Shown here: in pieces, positions 26,121-34,417 of the stretch
How the letters are laid out: each line of letters starts with the position of its first letter
How positions within the stretch are numbered: position 1 is the first letter of the stretch
From: Sporocytophaga sp.
Lineage (GTDB): Bacteria; Bacteroidota; Bacteroidia; Cytophagales; Cytophagaceae
NCBI RefSeq assembly: GCF_017745095.1
Contig: NZ_JAGHZZ010000018.1
Coordinates: 1 to 64,000 of the forward strand
DNA length: 64,000 nucleotides
Direction of reading: 5' to 3'
Position numbers and translations under genes: made by a program
The notes under the pieces: generated by a model
The model's input: the letters and a program-made list of their open reading frames with translations, nothing else
Databases searched by the model: none
What the model was told of the DNA's origin: nothing

Positions 26121-27629
26121 ATGTTTAAATTTAAGGATGAACGTCCTAATATAAAGAAGGTTGAAATTCCTGTTAAGCAAGGTACTATTACTACTTTCGG
26201 AATCTCAATGATGACTTGTGCATGCGTATTGAGCTTAAGAGGATTACCTGTAATAGCTAAGGAAGAATTAACAATGTTTTTCTATATAGGGTTTTCAACA
26301 CTTCTATTTTTGATTCCGGTATCCCTTGTTTCGGCAGAGTTGGGAGGAGCTTTTGGAGACAGGGCAGGGGGTGTTTATACCTGGGTAGGCGAAGCTTTTA
26401 ATAAGAGAACAGGTTTTATTGCTATCTGGCTAGAATGGGCACAAACAATCGTGTTGTATCCTACTGTACTAGGCTTTGCATCAGGTGCATTTGCCTATGC
26501 TCTTGGAAGCCCTTCTCTGGCAAGCAATGGAATGTTTGTGGGTGTGTTTTCAATTTTTATATATTGGGTGGCAACTTTCATTGTCTTCAGGGGATCTGCA
26601 GTTATTCAAAAAGTAACAAGCTATGGCTTCCTTTTAGGTACAGTTATCCCTGGATTATTAATTATAGGCTTTGGTTCAGCCTGGATGATAATGGGGGAGA
26701 AAATCGCATTTCTGCATCCTGATCCAAATAATGTCGCTGTGGCCAGAATTGTTGATGGAAAAGTAGCACCTCGTATCTTTCCTTATTTCAATAGCATTAC
26801 AGATGTTGCATTTCTTGCAGGTATTGTATTGCTGTTTTCAGGAGTTGAATCTCAGGCAGTACATGCAAATGAATTGAAAAATCCTGCTAAACAATTTCCT
26901 CAGGCTATGCTGCTCGCAGCTTTAATTATATTCAGTATTTTTACATTAGGTGCATTATCGGTAGGTGCTGTAGTTCCTGGTAAAGAGATTAATGTTCAGT
27001 CTGGATTGATGCAGGCGTTTTATAGAATCTTTAATAAATTTCATCTTGGAGGGCTAACTTATATCTCCGGTTTTTTAGTAACCTTTGGTGCTGTTGCAAG
27101 TGTTCTTTCATGGTTGTCAGGTCCAAGTAAGGGGCTTCTCGTTACTTCTAAAGATGGAATATTGCCTGATTTGATGAGTAAGACTAATGCAAAGGGGATT
27201 CAAACGGGAATACTTTATTTTCAAGGATTGTTTGTCACTATATTGGCTTCATTATATATTTTTCTTGAAGATGTAAATATAGCATTCTTCCTTTTGACAG
27301 TCCTTACTGTGGGCCTTTATCTGATCATGTATATGTTGATGTATGCAGCAGCTATTAGGTTAAAATATACTCACCCTAATCTTCCCAGATCATATAAAGT
27401 TCCTGGTGGAAATACAGGCATGCTGATTGTAGCAGGAGTCGGTTTTCTTGCCGTATTGTTTGCCTTTGTGCTTGCTTTCGTGCCTCCGTCTCAGCTTCCT
27501 ATCGGAAGTCCTGCTTCTTATGTAGGTATGGTAATTGGAGGAACAGCATTCTTTACCGGACTTCCCTTTTTGATTTTCTATGTGAAAAAGAAAAGAGGTA
27601 TAAATCTGAGCGGGAAACCTAATGTTTAA
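26121..27629 (+). CDS. gadC: Glutamate/GABA antiporter of the APC superfamily
   Basis: A 502-residue membrane protein with about 12 predicted transmembrane helices. GTITTFGISMMTCACVLSLR in the first helix, LVSAELGGAFGDRAGGVYTWV, FSGVESQAVHANELKNP and SWLSGPSKGLLVTSKDG correspond to the conserved GadC/APC motifs (helices 1, 2, 6 and 8). Its role would be uptake of glutamate in exchange for GABA, completing acid resistance with GadB. Oddity: after the last helix (LPFLIFYVK) only about 13 residues remain. E. coli GadC has roughly 45 there, including the C-plug that closes the pore at neutral pH. The plug therefore appears missing. Substrate assignment rests on the adjacent decarboxylase and motif similarity; another amino-acid exchange partner is possible. 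Confidence 0.88.
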   Translation: MFKFKDERPNIKKVEIPVKQGTITTFGISMMTCACVLSLRGLPVIAKEELTMFFYIGFSTLLFLIPVSLVSAELGGAFGDRAGGVYTWVGEAFNKRTGFIAIWLEWAQTIVLYPTVLGFASGAFAYALGSPSLASNGMFVGVFSIFIYWVATFIVFRGSAVIQKVTSYGFLLGTVIPGLLIIGFGSAWMIMGEKIAFLHPDPNNVAVARIVDGKVAPRIFPYFNSITDVAFLAGIVLLFSGVESQAVHANELKNPAKQFPQAMLLAALIIFSIFTLGALSVGAVVPGKEINVQSGLMQAFYRIFNKFHLGGLTYISGFLVTFGAVASVLSWLSGPSKGLLVTSKDGILPDLMSKTNAKGIQTGILYFQGLFVTILASLYIFLEDVNIAFFLLTVLTVGLYLIMYMLMYAAAIRLKYTHPNLPRSYKVPGGNTGMLIVAGVGFLAVLFAFVLAFVPPSQLPIGSPASYVGMVIGGTAFFTGLPFLIFYVKKKRGINLSGKPNV

Positions 27630-28059
27630 ATTTTTGAATAATGTTGAGATGATTAAGGAGAATTGAGTGGTGAATTCATATTTGAATGCAGTTAATTTAT
27701 TTGAGTTAATAAAAATGATTAGTTAGAAAATTAATGATCATCAAACTCTTTAAAAGCAACTTTATACTTTGTTATATACGTTGATATCATATTTTAGATT
27801 AAATCCACAAACTTTATTGAAGCAATTAAATGCGATCAAAAATACAGTGCGATTGTTATTATAGCTCATAGTGATCATCTTTATTACAGCCCTAGTAGTG
27901 TTATTACTTTTCCTGATCTTTTGCTAGAATTTAATTTTAGATTTAGTGTTGTCATGATTAATAAAACAGAATAATCGTGGCGGAGAGATTTGCTATCGTC
28001 TCTTAGATCAGAGTTTATCTATATATTATTTGATTAAATTCATTGCTTATTTATTGTTA
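27630..28059. other. 430-bp gap holding a startless open frame
   Basis: AT-rich. The only notable content is a 58-codon plus-strand frame without a suitable start (listed separately). The gadC stop and the convergent DUF4239 stop bound the gap. I see no clear hairpin with a T-run. Confidence 0.4.
27798..27974 (+). pseudogene. Possible gene remnant: 58-codon frame without a start codon
   Basis: The frame begins right after a TAG and reads IKSTNFIEAIKCDQKYSAIV, then IIAHSDHLYYSPSSVITF and PDLLLEFNFRFSVVMINKTE before TAA. Alternating hydrophobic and polar residues and the absence of low-complexity sequence look protein-like. The first ATG occurs only six codons before the stop. This suggests the 3' end of a decayed gene, but chance in AT-rich DNA cannot be excluded. 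I do not recognise a family. Confidence 0.25.
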
Positions 28060-28902
28060 TCAATAGTTTTCTGTAGGATTCATTTCACCATATTTTTCCA
28101 AAGTTTTTTGAAGATTTTCAAGACTTGAAACGTCAAGATTTACAATTCCTGTTAATGGCCTGTCCAAGTCGATAATGAGAAGCATAATCGAAGAAATAAT
28201 TATAGCAAGACTTATAGCAAATTTTAATTTTCCAGAGTCTGAATATCCATGGTAATATCCAGTAGAAAAGAAAGAAAATATTGAAATTAAAATTAATATG
28301 AATACTATTGTTATCGGCGCACGGTTTTCAAGCGCAGATGAAATACTTTCGCTCGTATCTACAATACTGTTTAATGATTGAATAATCAGGCTTGTATTAA
28401 CATTCGGTTCAAACTTCCCTATCTTGGCTGATTTTGCCCAAATTGTTACCTGAAGATTTATCAGTTGGGTTTGAATTTCATCCTGTCGCTCAGTAGTGGT
28501 TCTTATCTTATATTGATTGTAATATTGTATTCTTGTTGCCAGATATTTTTTTAAAAGTTTTCTGAGATTTTTTTTGGCGGTACTATCTTTCAAAAGCCCT
28601 ACTCTGAAGTAGGCTGTCCCGATACTGGTGCCTTCTCTGTCAATTAAAGTCCTGCGCTCTTCATATCTTGTTGCTGCTACACTGAATGAAAATGCAAGGA
28701 GTATTCCCAGTAAGGATAAAGATCCGCTCTGTATGGAAGAGATAATAAAGAAATCGTTGCTGTTTGTAGTTTTTTTGCTAAAGAACTTTCTTCCCTGGCG
28801 AAATCCGATTAGATAAGATATAATGAGGATTATTAATATTACTAGTATGGATATCCATTCATCTTTAAATGTAAAGGGATCATCGGTAAAGAAATATTTC
28901 AT
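28060..28902 (-). CDS. DUF4239 (bestrophin-like) membrane protein, copy 1
   Basis: A 280-residue integral membrane protein with two N-terminal membrane segments (about 17-35 and 56-76), a soluble helical middle (about 80-190) and two C-terminal membrane segments (about 200-217 and 226-246). The pattern LLGILLAFSFSVAATRYEER followed by EGTSIGTAYFRVGLL and, near the end, IDLDRPLTGIVNLD is characteristic of the DUF4239 / bestrophin-like family. These are proposed ion channels by distant similarity, without a defined substrate. A paralogue with the same motifs lies at 43270-44073. The gene is convergent with gadC, so co-expression is not implied by strand. Confidence 0.8.
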   Translation of the reverse strand: MKYFFTDDPFTFKDEWISILVILIILIISYLIGFRQGRKFFSKKTTNSNDFFIISSIQSGSLSLLGILLAFSFSVAATRYEERRTLIDREGTSIGTAYFRVGLLKDSTAKKNLRKLLKKYLATRIQYYNQYKIRTTTERQDEIQTQLINLQVTIWAKSAKIGKFEPNVNTSLIIQSLNSIVDTSESISSALENRAPITIVFILILISIFSFFSTGYYHGYSDSGKLKFAISLAIIISSIMLLIIDLDRPLTGIVNLDVSSLENLQKTLEKYGEMNPTENY

Positions 28903-29284
28903 AAATCTGGGCTAATCTTCCCGATACAACCAGAAACCTATCCTCATGTTCTGATTTTTAAATTTCAAAATCTAGTGGTAGAATAAAAAAATACAGACCT
29001 AGTTATACTCGTTGTAACATTTTTTTAGCATCCATGTTTGACTTCAAACATATTAATACTAGAGGTAGATGGCGATATTATTCCCTCTCGTATTGTTTGT
29101 TTAAAATGTCCTATAATCTGCTATAATGCTCAGTATAGGGAGTAGGGTTGATACTCTTTGAAGTGTGTTGAAAGACTGGAACTAAGTATAGGACTTGGAA
29201 TACCAAGGAGATTAACATTCATTACTTCTTTAGAAGTATTTTGATTCTAATAATTTCAAGGTAATAACTATATCTATCTATATT
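28903..29284. other. Promoter-containing gap upstream of the first glutaminase
   Basis: This is the divergent intergenic region between the DUF4239 gene and the glutaminase. I see no small gene. A short inverted repeat (TACTTC, 4 nt, GAAGTA, 29223-29238) lies about 45 bp before the glutaminase start and may be a leader hairpin or operator. No promoter box can be fixed with confidence. Confidence 0.35.
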
Positions 29285-30328
29285 ATGAAAATTACAAAAC
29301 CAATCCTAAAACAGTCAGTACTAGGAGGACTAGTAGTCCTATCATTAATCAGCATAGTTTTTTTCTCTTTTACTCAAAATAAGGATAAAGCAACTGAAGA
29401 AGATATTAAAGCAGCGTTAAAAGAGGCTTATGATAAATTTAAAACCTTAAAAGGAGGAAAGAATGCAGACTACATACCATACCTGGCAAAAGTAGATTCT
29501 ACCTTTTATGGAATAGTAATAGTAACTGCTGATGGAAAAGTTTATCCAATGGGGGAAACTAAATACGAATTCGGTATCGAATCAATTTCAAAGGTATTTA
29601 CGCTTGCCCAGGCTTTACAAGAAAGAGGTGGCAAAGTAGTAATGGATAGCATAGGGGTTAATGCAACAGGTCTACCATTCAATTCTGTACAAGCAATCGA
29701 AATACAAGGACAACAACCACAAAATCCTTTGGTCAATGCAGGTGCAATAGCTACCGTTAGTTTGTTGGAGCCTAAAAATAACCAAGAAGCAAAATGGGCC
29801 AAAGTACAAAAAAACTTTAATCGCTTTGCCGGTAGAGATCTTAAAGTCATTGATGAGTTATATAAATCGGAAGCTGCGACAGACCAGCATAACGAAGCAA
29901 TTGCTTTACTACTTAAGTCATACAATAGACTGTTCGATAAGCCAGCGATAGCTATCGATGTATATACTAAACAATGTTCATTTGGTGTCAATGCAAAAGA
30001 TCTTGCTGTAATGGCTGCCACACTGGCTAATAATGGAGTTAATCCATTAACTAAAGAAAAAGTAGTTGACCCAAAACATATCCCGCAAATATTAGCAGTG
30101 ATGAGTACAGCAGGGCTATATGAAACTACAGGAGAATGGATGTTTAAAGTAGGTTTGCCTTCAAAAAGTGGTGTAGGAGGGGGGATAATATCTGTAGTTC
30201 CTGGACAGATGGGGATTGCTGTATTTGCACCTCCTTTAGATAAGGCTGGTAATAGTGTAAAAGCACAAAAGACAATTGAATTCCTGGCTGATAAACTAAA
30301 ATTAAATGTCTTCACGGCACGTAATTAA
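29285..30328 (+). CDS. glsA: Exported glutaminase, copy 1
   Basis: Serine-dependent (beta-lactamase-fold) glutaminase: glutamine plus water gives glutamate and ammonia. The SxxK catalytic pair is in GIESISKVF (Ser100, Lys103). Other family blocks are NPLVNAGAIAT, TKQCSFGVNAKDLAVMAATL, and MSTAGLYETTGEWMF with SGVGGGI. At 347 residues it is about 35-40 longer than cytoplasmic glutaminases such as E. coli YbaS. The extra part is an N-terminal hydrophobic helix (about residues 13-29) that should act as an uncleaved anchor or signal, placing the enzyme in the periplasm. A close paralogue lies 2.8 kb downstream. The context with glutamate decarboxylase and GadC suggests glutamine-fed acid resistance. 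Confidence 0.92.
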   Translation: MKITKPILKQSVLGGLVVLSLISIVFFSFTQNKDKATEEDIKAALKEAYDKFKTLKGGKNADYIPYLAKVDSTFYGIVIVTADGKVYPMGETKYEFGIESISKVFTLAQALQERGGKVVMDSIGVNATGLPFNSVQAIEIQGQQPQNPLVNAGAIATVSLLEPKNNQEAKWAKVQKNFNRFAGRDLKVIDELYKSEAATDQHNEAIALLLKSYNRLFDKPAIAIDVYTKQCSFGVNAKDLAVMAATLANNGVNPLTKEKVVDPKHIPQILAVMSTAGLYETTGEWMFKVGLPSKSGVGGGIISVVPGQMGIAVFAPPLDKAGNSVKAQKTIEFLADKLKLNVFTARN

Positions 30329-30370
30329 TTAATGGGCGATAAGTTTTAACTTCACTCATGTTATTATAAC

Positions 30371-30413
30371 AATTGTCATTGTCTTTGTTTTCATAAAAAA
30401 GGCAATGACAATT
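30371..30413. promoter_or_regulatory. Long hairpin between glutaminase 1 and the amidohydrolase
   Basis: AATTGTCATTGTCTTT (30371-30386) pairs with AAAGGCAATGACAATT (30398-30413) with a single G-T wobble: a 16-bp stem with an 11-nt loop. No T-run follows on the plus strand, so it is not a classical terminator. It may be a read-through attenuator, an mRNA-stabilising 3' hairpin, or a regulator site. Confidence 0.55.
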
Positions 30414-30567
30414 ACTAATCTCGTAACTAAGGACAATGATACCATTACCCAAGTTTATCTGCAATCATGGGGACAAGTAAATCCTGTATTTTAATAGGTA
30501 AAAGCAAGTTGGGTTTCTTAAGCATAAATGACTACTTCGATTCTCTTTTAAATAACATTTTGTTAGA

Positions 30568-31734
30568 ATGAATACATTCAATGGATATATCTATAAATGG
30601 AAAATTCACTTTATAGCCGCATTATTATTAACAGGTGTATTCTTTACTCTGTCAGAGTATAAGGATGTTGCAGCTAAGACTCCCCCTCTTACTCAATTTG
30701 CAAATTATGAATTAAATGATTCACATTTTCACCTTACTAATTACATTCAGAAAGGAACTGATATAAATAAGTTCTTAGATATAATGGGCGATAAAGTAGA
30801 AAGAGTGGCCTTATTCGGTATTCCTCTTCAGCAACAGTGGTCTTCAAGGATTTCTGGAAATCATGCACCACAGTATTACTTGGAGACAGATGCACCATTG
30901 TATTATTATTCCTTCACTGATGCATACATTGCCATGGCATATAAATCTTTAACGAAGGAGCAACAGAATCGGTTTGATCCTATGATTACAGGATTTAATC
31001 CTACTGATATGTATGCTGCAGATCATATAAGACGAGTATTACAGACTTTTCCAGGTGTATTCTCTGGAATTGGTGAGTTTACTGTTCATAAAGAATTTGT
31101 TTCACCCAAAGTGGCAGGAGGTGTAGCCAGCTTATTAGATCCTGCTTTGGATAGTATATTTAGTTTTGCAGGGGAAGCAGGATTAGCTGTTATTATACAT
31201 AATGATATAGATGTACCATTTGCAAAGGAAAATGAAGAACCTGCTTACTTTAAACAGATGAAGAATCTTCTTTATCGCCATCCTAAAACTTCAATCATTT
31301 GGGCTCATATTGGTTTAGGAAGAATCATCCGCCCTGTTCAAAGCTCACCGACAGAGGAATTAACTTCGAGAAATAAAAATCAAATACAATTGGTACAAGA
31401 TATTTTAAATGACCCAAAGTTAAGTCATGTATATTTTGATATTTCCTGGGATGAAGTGGCTAAGTATATTGTGAAAAATGATGCTACTGTTCGTGCTATG
31501 ACAACTCTTATAAATAAGTTCCCGGATAGATTTCTCTTCGGAACGGATGTAGTTGCACCCGATAATCAGAAAGAATACTTACAGGTATATTATCAGTATG
31601 ACCCCTTATGGAAATCTTTATCTAAAGAAACCAAAGATAAAGTTTGTAAAGGCAATTATGTTAGAATATTTGACCAGGCAAGAAAGAAAGTAAGAGAATG
31701 GGAGCGGGCAAATGTAAACTTGAAAACAAAATAA
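30568..31734 (+). CDS. Exported amidohydrolase-family (metal-dependent TIM-barrel) protein
   Basis: A 388-residue protein with an N-terminal hydrophobic segment (about 12-28) acting as signal or anchor. NDSHFHLTNY (about residues 50-59) is the amidohydrolase HxH metal site at the end of strand 1. Later IIHND, IWAHIGLGR and FGTDVV supply further His/Asp positions in the order expected for the amidohydrolase_2 group, which cleaves or decarboxylates small carboxylated compounds. The substrate is unknown. The gene lies between two glutaminases and just before a DcaP-type porin, so an amide or amino-acid derivative that yields glutamine or glutamate is an attractive guess, but only inference. Spacing to the porin gene is under 100 bp, suggesting co-transcription. 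Confidence 0.7.
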   Translation: MNTFNGYIYKWKIHFIAALLLTGVFFTLSEYKDVAAKTPPLTQFANYELNDSHFHLTNYIQKGTDINKFLDIMGDKVERVALFGIPLQQQWSSRISGNHAPQYYLETDAPLYYYSFTDAYIAMAYKSLTKEQQNRFDPMITGFNPTDMYAADHIRRVLQTFPGVFSGIGEFTVHKEFVSPKVAGGVASLLDPALDSIFSFAGEAGLAVIIHNDIDVPFAKENEEPAYFKQMKNLLYRHPKTSIIWAHIGLGRIIRPVQSSPTEELTSRNKNQIQLVQDILNDPKLSHVYFDISWDEVAKYIVKNDATVRAMTTLINKFPDRFLFGTDVVAPDNQKEYLQVYYQYDPLWKSLSKETKDKVCKGNYVRIFDQARKKVREWERANVNLKTK

Positions 31735-31831
31735 AATTTTAGTTGTTTTTGCTTTACCACTCGAAATTTATATTCTATCTACTATAGATAAAATGTATTC
31801 ATTGTTTAATTTTTATTTGAGGATATTGAAA

Positions 31832-33094
31832 ATGAAAAGAAATAAGAGAATCTCCTTCATTATAACTATGCTTTTTTTGACATTGATTCATTCTATAAAA
31901 GCACAGGAAGATAAAGTGACTACTAGAGGTAATGAGGCAGCACCTCATAAGGAGAAAGTAGACAGTATGACGATTTACGGGTTCGCAATGGGTGATGCGG
32001 GTTACAATTTTAATAACATAGATCCTAATTGGTTTGATGTGGTGCGACCAACAAAATTACCAGCTTTCAAAAATCAATTTGGATCGGATGGTAACACCTT
32101 TTTTTCCGTTCGTCAATCACGACTTGGAGTAAAAAGTTATTTCAATACTCGTTTTGGACAAATGAAGACAATATTTGAGATAGATATGTTTGGAGTTGGT
32201 GTAGATGCTGGTGAAACAACCATTCGTTTACGTCATGCCTATGGCGAATTGGGACATTTTGGTGCAGGACAAACGCATAGTCCTTTTATGGATATTGATG
32301 TATTCCCTAATATATTGGACTATTGGGGACCTAATGGTATGATTTTCTTTCGTAACGTGCAAATACGTTACATGCCCATTAAAAAAGATAATAGTCAGTT
32401 GACGTTTGCATTAGAAAGGCCAGGTGCCAGTCAAGATATGGGAAGGTATTCAAGTAATATTGAATTGGATAGTATTGAACCAAGATTTCCCTTTCCTGAC
32501 TTTTCTGCAGAATACCGTCAAATAGGAAAGTTTGGTTATGTTAGACTAGCAGGTATTGTGAGAAGGATTATGTGGAAAGATCAGAATCCTGATTCACTTG
32601 ATTTGTCTGGTGGCACAGTGGGATGGGGCTTTAATGTAAGCACTAATTTGAATCTGGGAAAGAAAGATATTTTCAGAGGACAATTTGTATATGGCAGAGG
32701 AATACAAAGTTATATTAACGACGCTCCCAGTGATGTGGCGCTCAAGGAGGATGTATCTCCTTCTCCAAAACCAGTTAAAGCGGTTCCTGTACCAATGATT
32801 AGTATGGTTGCTTTTCTTGAACATACTTGGAGTAAGAAATTCAGTACAACTATAGGCTATTCAATGTTAACCATTGATAATACAGATGGTCAGGCTGATG
32901 ATGCTTTTCACAAAGGTCAATATGCGATCGTTAATTTGCTTTACTATCCAACCGACAATCTTATGGCGGGTATAGAATATCAATGGGCAAAACGAAATAA
33001 CTTTAATGATGGATGGAGTTCTCATTTGAATAAAATTCAAGTTTCTGTGAAGTACAAATTTTCTCAATATATATATAGAAAGGTAAATTCATAG
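31832..33094 (+). CDS. DcaP-type trimeric outer-membrane porin
   Basis: A 420-residue exported barrel. I choose MKRNKRISF as start since it directly opens a signal peptide (ending IKAQ); a Met 13 codons upstream only adds a hydrophobic leader. The mature N-terminus SMTIYGFAMGDAGYNFNNID and the following RQSRLGVKSYFNTRFGQMKT are typical of the DcaP family, trimeric porins that pass small anionic compounds such as dicarboxylates in other bacteria. The barrel ends in VKYKFSQYIYRKVNS. It lies directly between the amidohydrolase (97 bp) and the second glutaminase (42 bp), so the three probably form one transcript. An anion-selective porin would suit glutamate entry, but glutamine or another substrate is equally possible. 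Confidence 0.75.
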   Translation: MKRNKRISFIITMLFLTLIHSIKAQEDKVTTRGNEAAPHKEKVDSMTIYGFAMGDAGYNFNNIDPNWFDVVRPTKLPAFKNQFGSDGNTFFSVRQSRLGVKSYFNTRFGQMKTIFEIDMFGVGVDAGETTIRLRHAYGELGHFGAGQTHSPFMDIDVFPNILDYWGPNGMIFFRNVQIRYMPIKKDNSQLTFALERPGASQDMGRYSSNIELDSIEPRFPFPDFSAEYRQIGKFGYVRLAGIVRRIMWKDQNPDSLDLSGGTVGWGFNVSTNLNLGKKDIFRGQFVYGRGIQSYINDAPSDVALKEDVSPSPKPVKAVPVPMISMVAFLEHTWSKKFSTTIGYSMLTIDNTDGQADDAFHKGQYAIVNLLYYPTDNLMAGIEYQWAKRNNFNDGWSSHLNKIQVSVKYKFSQYIYRKVNS

Positions 33095-33136
33095 TGTTGG
33101 AATACTGTCACTTATCGAGATAATGCTTAAATAACC

Positions 33137-34180
33137 ATGAAAAGAAAAGTACAATTGTCAAGAGGTTTATTCCTGAAAGGTTTTATTGGTGTTTTAATTC
33201 TTGGTGCTCTTTTGGTCTCCTTTACATTTTCTAAAGATGAAATTTCAGCTGAAAATATAGACCAGGTTATAAAAGAAGCTCATGAAAAATTTAAAGGCAT
33301 TAAGGAAGGAAAAAATGCAGATTATATTCCTTATCTGGCTAAGGTTGATCCCAATTTATTTGGTATTGCTATCATTACAGCAGACGGACATGTGCATTTG
33401 GTTGGAGATACGAAATACGAGTTCGGAATAGAATCAATATCCAAGGTAATGACATTGGCTCTTGCTATGCAGGACAGAGGTCCTCAAGTAATAAAAGATA
33501 GTATTGGAGCAAATGCTACAGGTCTGCCATTTAACTCAATCACTGCTCTTGAAACTTTAGGAAAAGAACCTCAGAACCCTATGGTGAATGCAGGTGCCAT
33601 AGCAACAACCAGTATCGTGCTTCCAAAAAATAACAAAGCAGAGAAATGGAAAAAAATGCATAACTATTTTAACAAGTTTGCAGGAAGAGAGATAAAAGTT
33701 ATTGATGAACTATTTAAGTCTGAGATGGAAACGAACCAACGTAATAAATCTATTGCAATACTGCTTCAGTCTTATAACCGTATCTTTGATGATCCAATGA
33801 TAGCGCTTGAACTTTATACCAAACAATGTTCTTTTGGTGTTAATGCAATGGATCTTGCAGTAATGGCCGCAACACTAGCTAACTCTGGTGTAAATCCAAT
33901 GACAAGAGAAAAGCTAGTTGAAGCTAAAGATGTACCTGAAATTTTAGCTGTAATGAGCACTGCTGGTTTATATGAAAATACTGGGGAATGGATGTATACT
34001 GTTGGATTGCCTGCTAAGAGCGGTGTAGGGGGTGGTATTATGGCAGTAGTACCTGGTAAAATGGGAATTGCAGTTTTTGCTCCTCCTTTGGACCCCGCAG
34101 GTAATAGTGTGAAAGCACAAAAGGCTATTGAATTTATAGCAGATAAGTTGTCGCTGAATTTATTTTCTGCAAAGAAATAA
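33137..34180 (+). CDS. glsA: Exported glutaminase, copy 2
   Basis: A 347-residue paralogue of the glutaminase 2.8 kb upstream, the same length and alignable without gaps, with roughly two thirds of residues identical by eye. The catalytic SxxK pair is again at Ser100/Lys103 (GIESISKVM), and NPMVNAGAIAT, TKQCSFGVNAMDLAVMAATL, and MSTAGLYENTGEWMY with SGVGGGI are intact. The N-terminal hydrophobic helix (about 11-30) predicts periplasmic location. Divergence is concentrated at the N-terminus and in the middle (about 170-200), so it is an old duplication, not an assembly artefact. It starts 42 bp after the porin and probably shares its promoter; copy 1 has a separate upstream region, so the two may respond to different conditions. 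Confidence 0.92.
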   Translation: MKRKVQLSRGLFLKGFIGVLILGALLVSFTFSKDEISAENIDQVIKEAHEKFKGIKEGKNADYIPYLAKVDPNLFGIAIITADGHVHLVGDTKYEFGIESISKVMTLALAMQDRGPQVIKDSIGANATGLPFNSITALETLGKEPQNPMVNAGAIATTSIVLPKNNKAEKWKKMHNYFNKFAGREIKVIDELFKSEMETNQRNKSIAILLQSYNRIFDDPMIALELYTKQCSFGVNAMDLAVMAATLANSGVNPMTREKLVEAKDVPEILAVMSTAGLYENTGEWMYTVGLPAKSGVGGGIMAVVPGKMGIAVFAPPLDPAGNSVKAQKAIEFIADKLSLNLFSAKK

Positions 34181-34377
34181 TCTATTTAATATTTAAGCAC
34201 ATAATTCTTCATATTTGAAATGTTGTCTGAAAATTAAGTCAACTTTTTAGGTATGAAGAATTTTTTTTAAAAACCTTTATATTTACCAAATCCTTCTCCA
34301 AAGCGACATTCGGACTGGCCCTTTGAATGGATTCATTTATTGCAATGTTAAATAATTGAATTTTATTTTTTACTATT

Positions 34378-34407
34378 ACTTATGTAATGTATATTTATTA
34401 CGTAAGT
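34378..34407. promoter_or_regulatory. Inverted repeat just upstream of the His-rich gene
   Basis: ACTTATGTAA, 10 nt, TTACGTAAGT: 10-bp arms with one mismatch. It ends 10 bp before the TTG start of the histidine-rich protein gene. Position and symmetry suggest an operator for a dimeric regulator, possibly a metal sensor, or an RNA hairpin hiding the ribosome-binding region. Confidence 0.5.
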
Positions 34408-34417
34408 ATATTGTGAT

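Noticed and set aside
29542-30315. 257-codon antisense frame across glutaminase 1
   Set aside because: The plus strand shows intact family motifs from start to stop; the antisense translation has no protein character and is due to codon bias.
29285-34180. Assembly duplication as explanation of the two glutaminases
   Set aside because: The copies differ at about a third of positions and have different flanks, so they are true paralogues.
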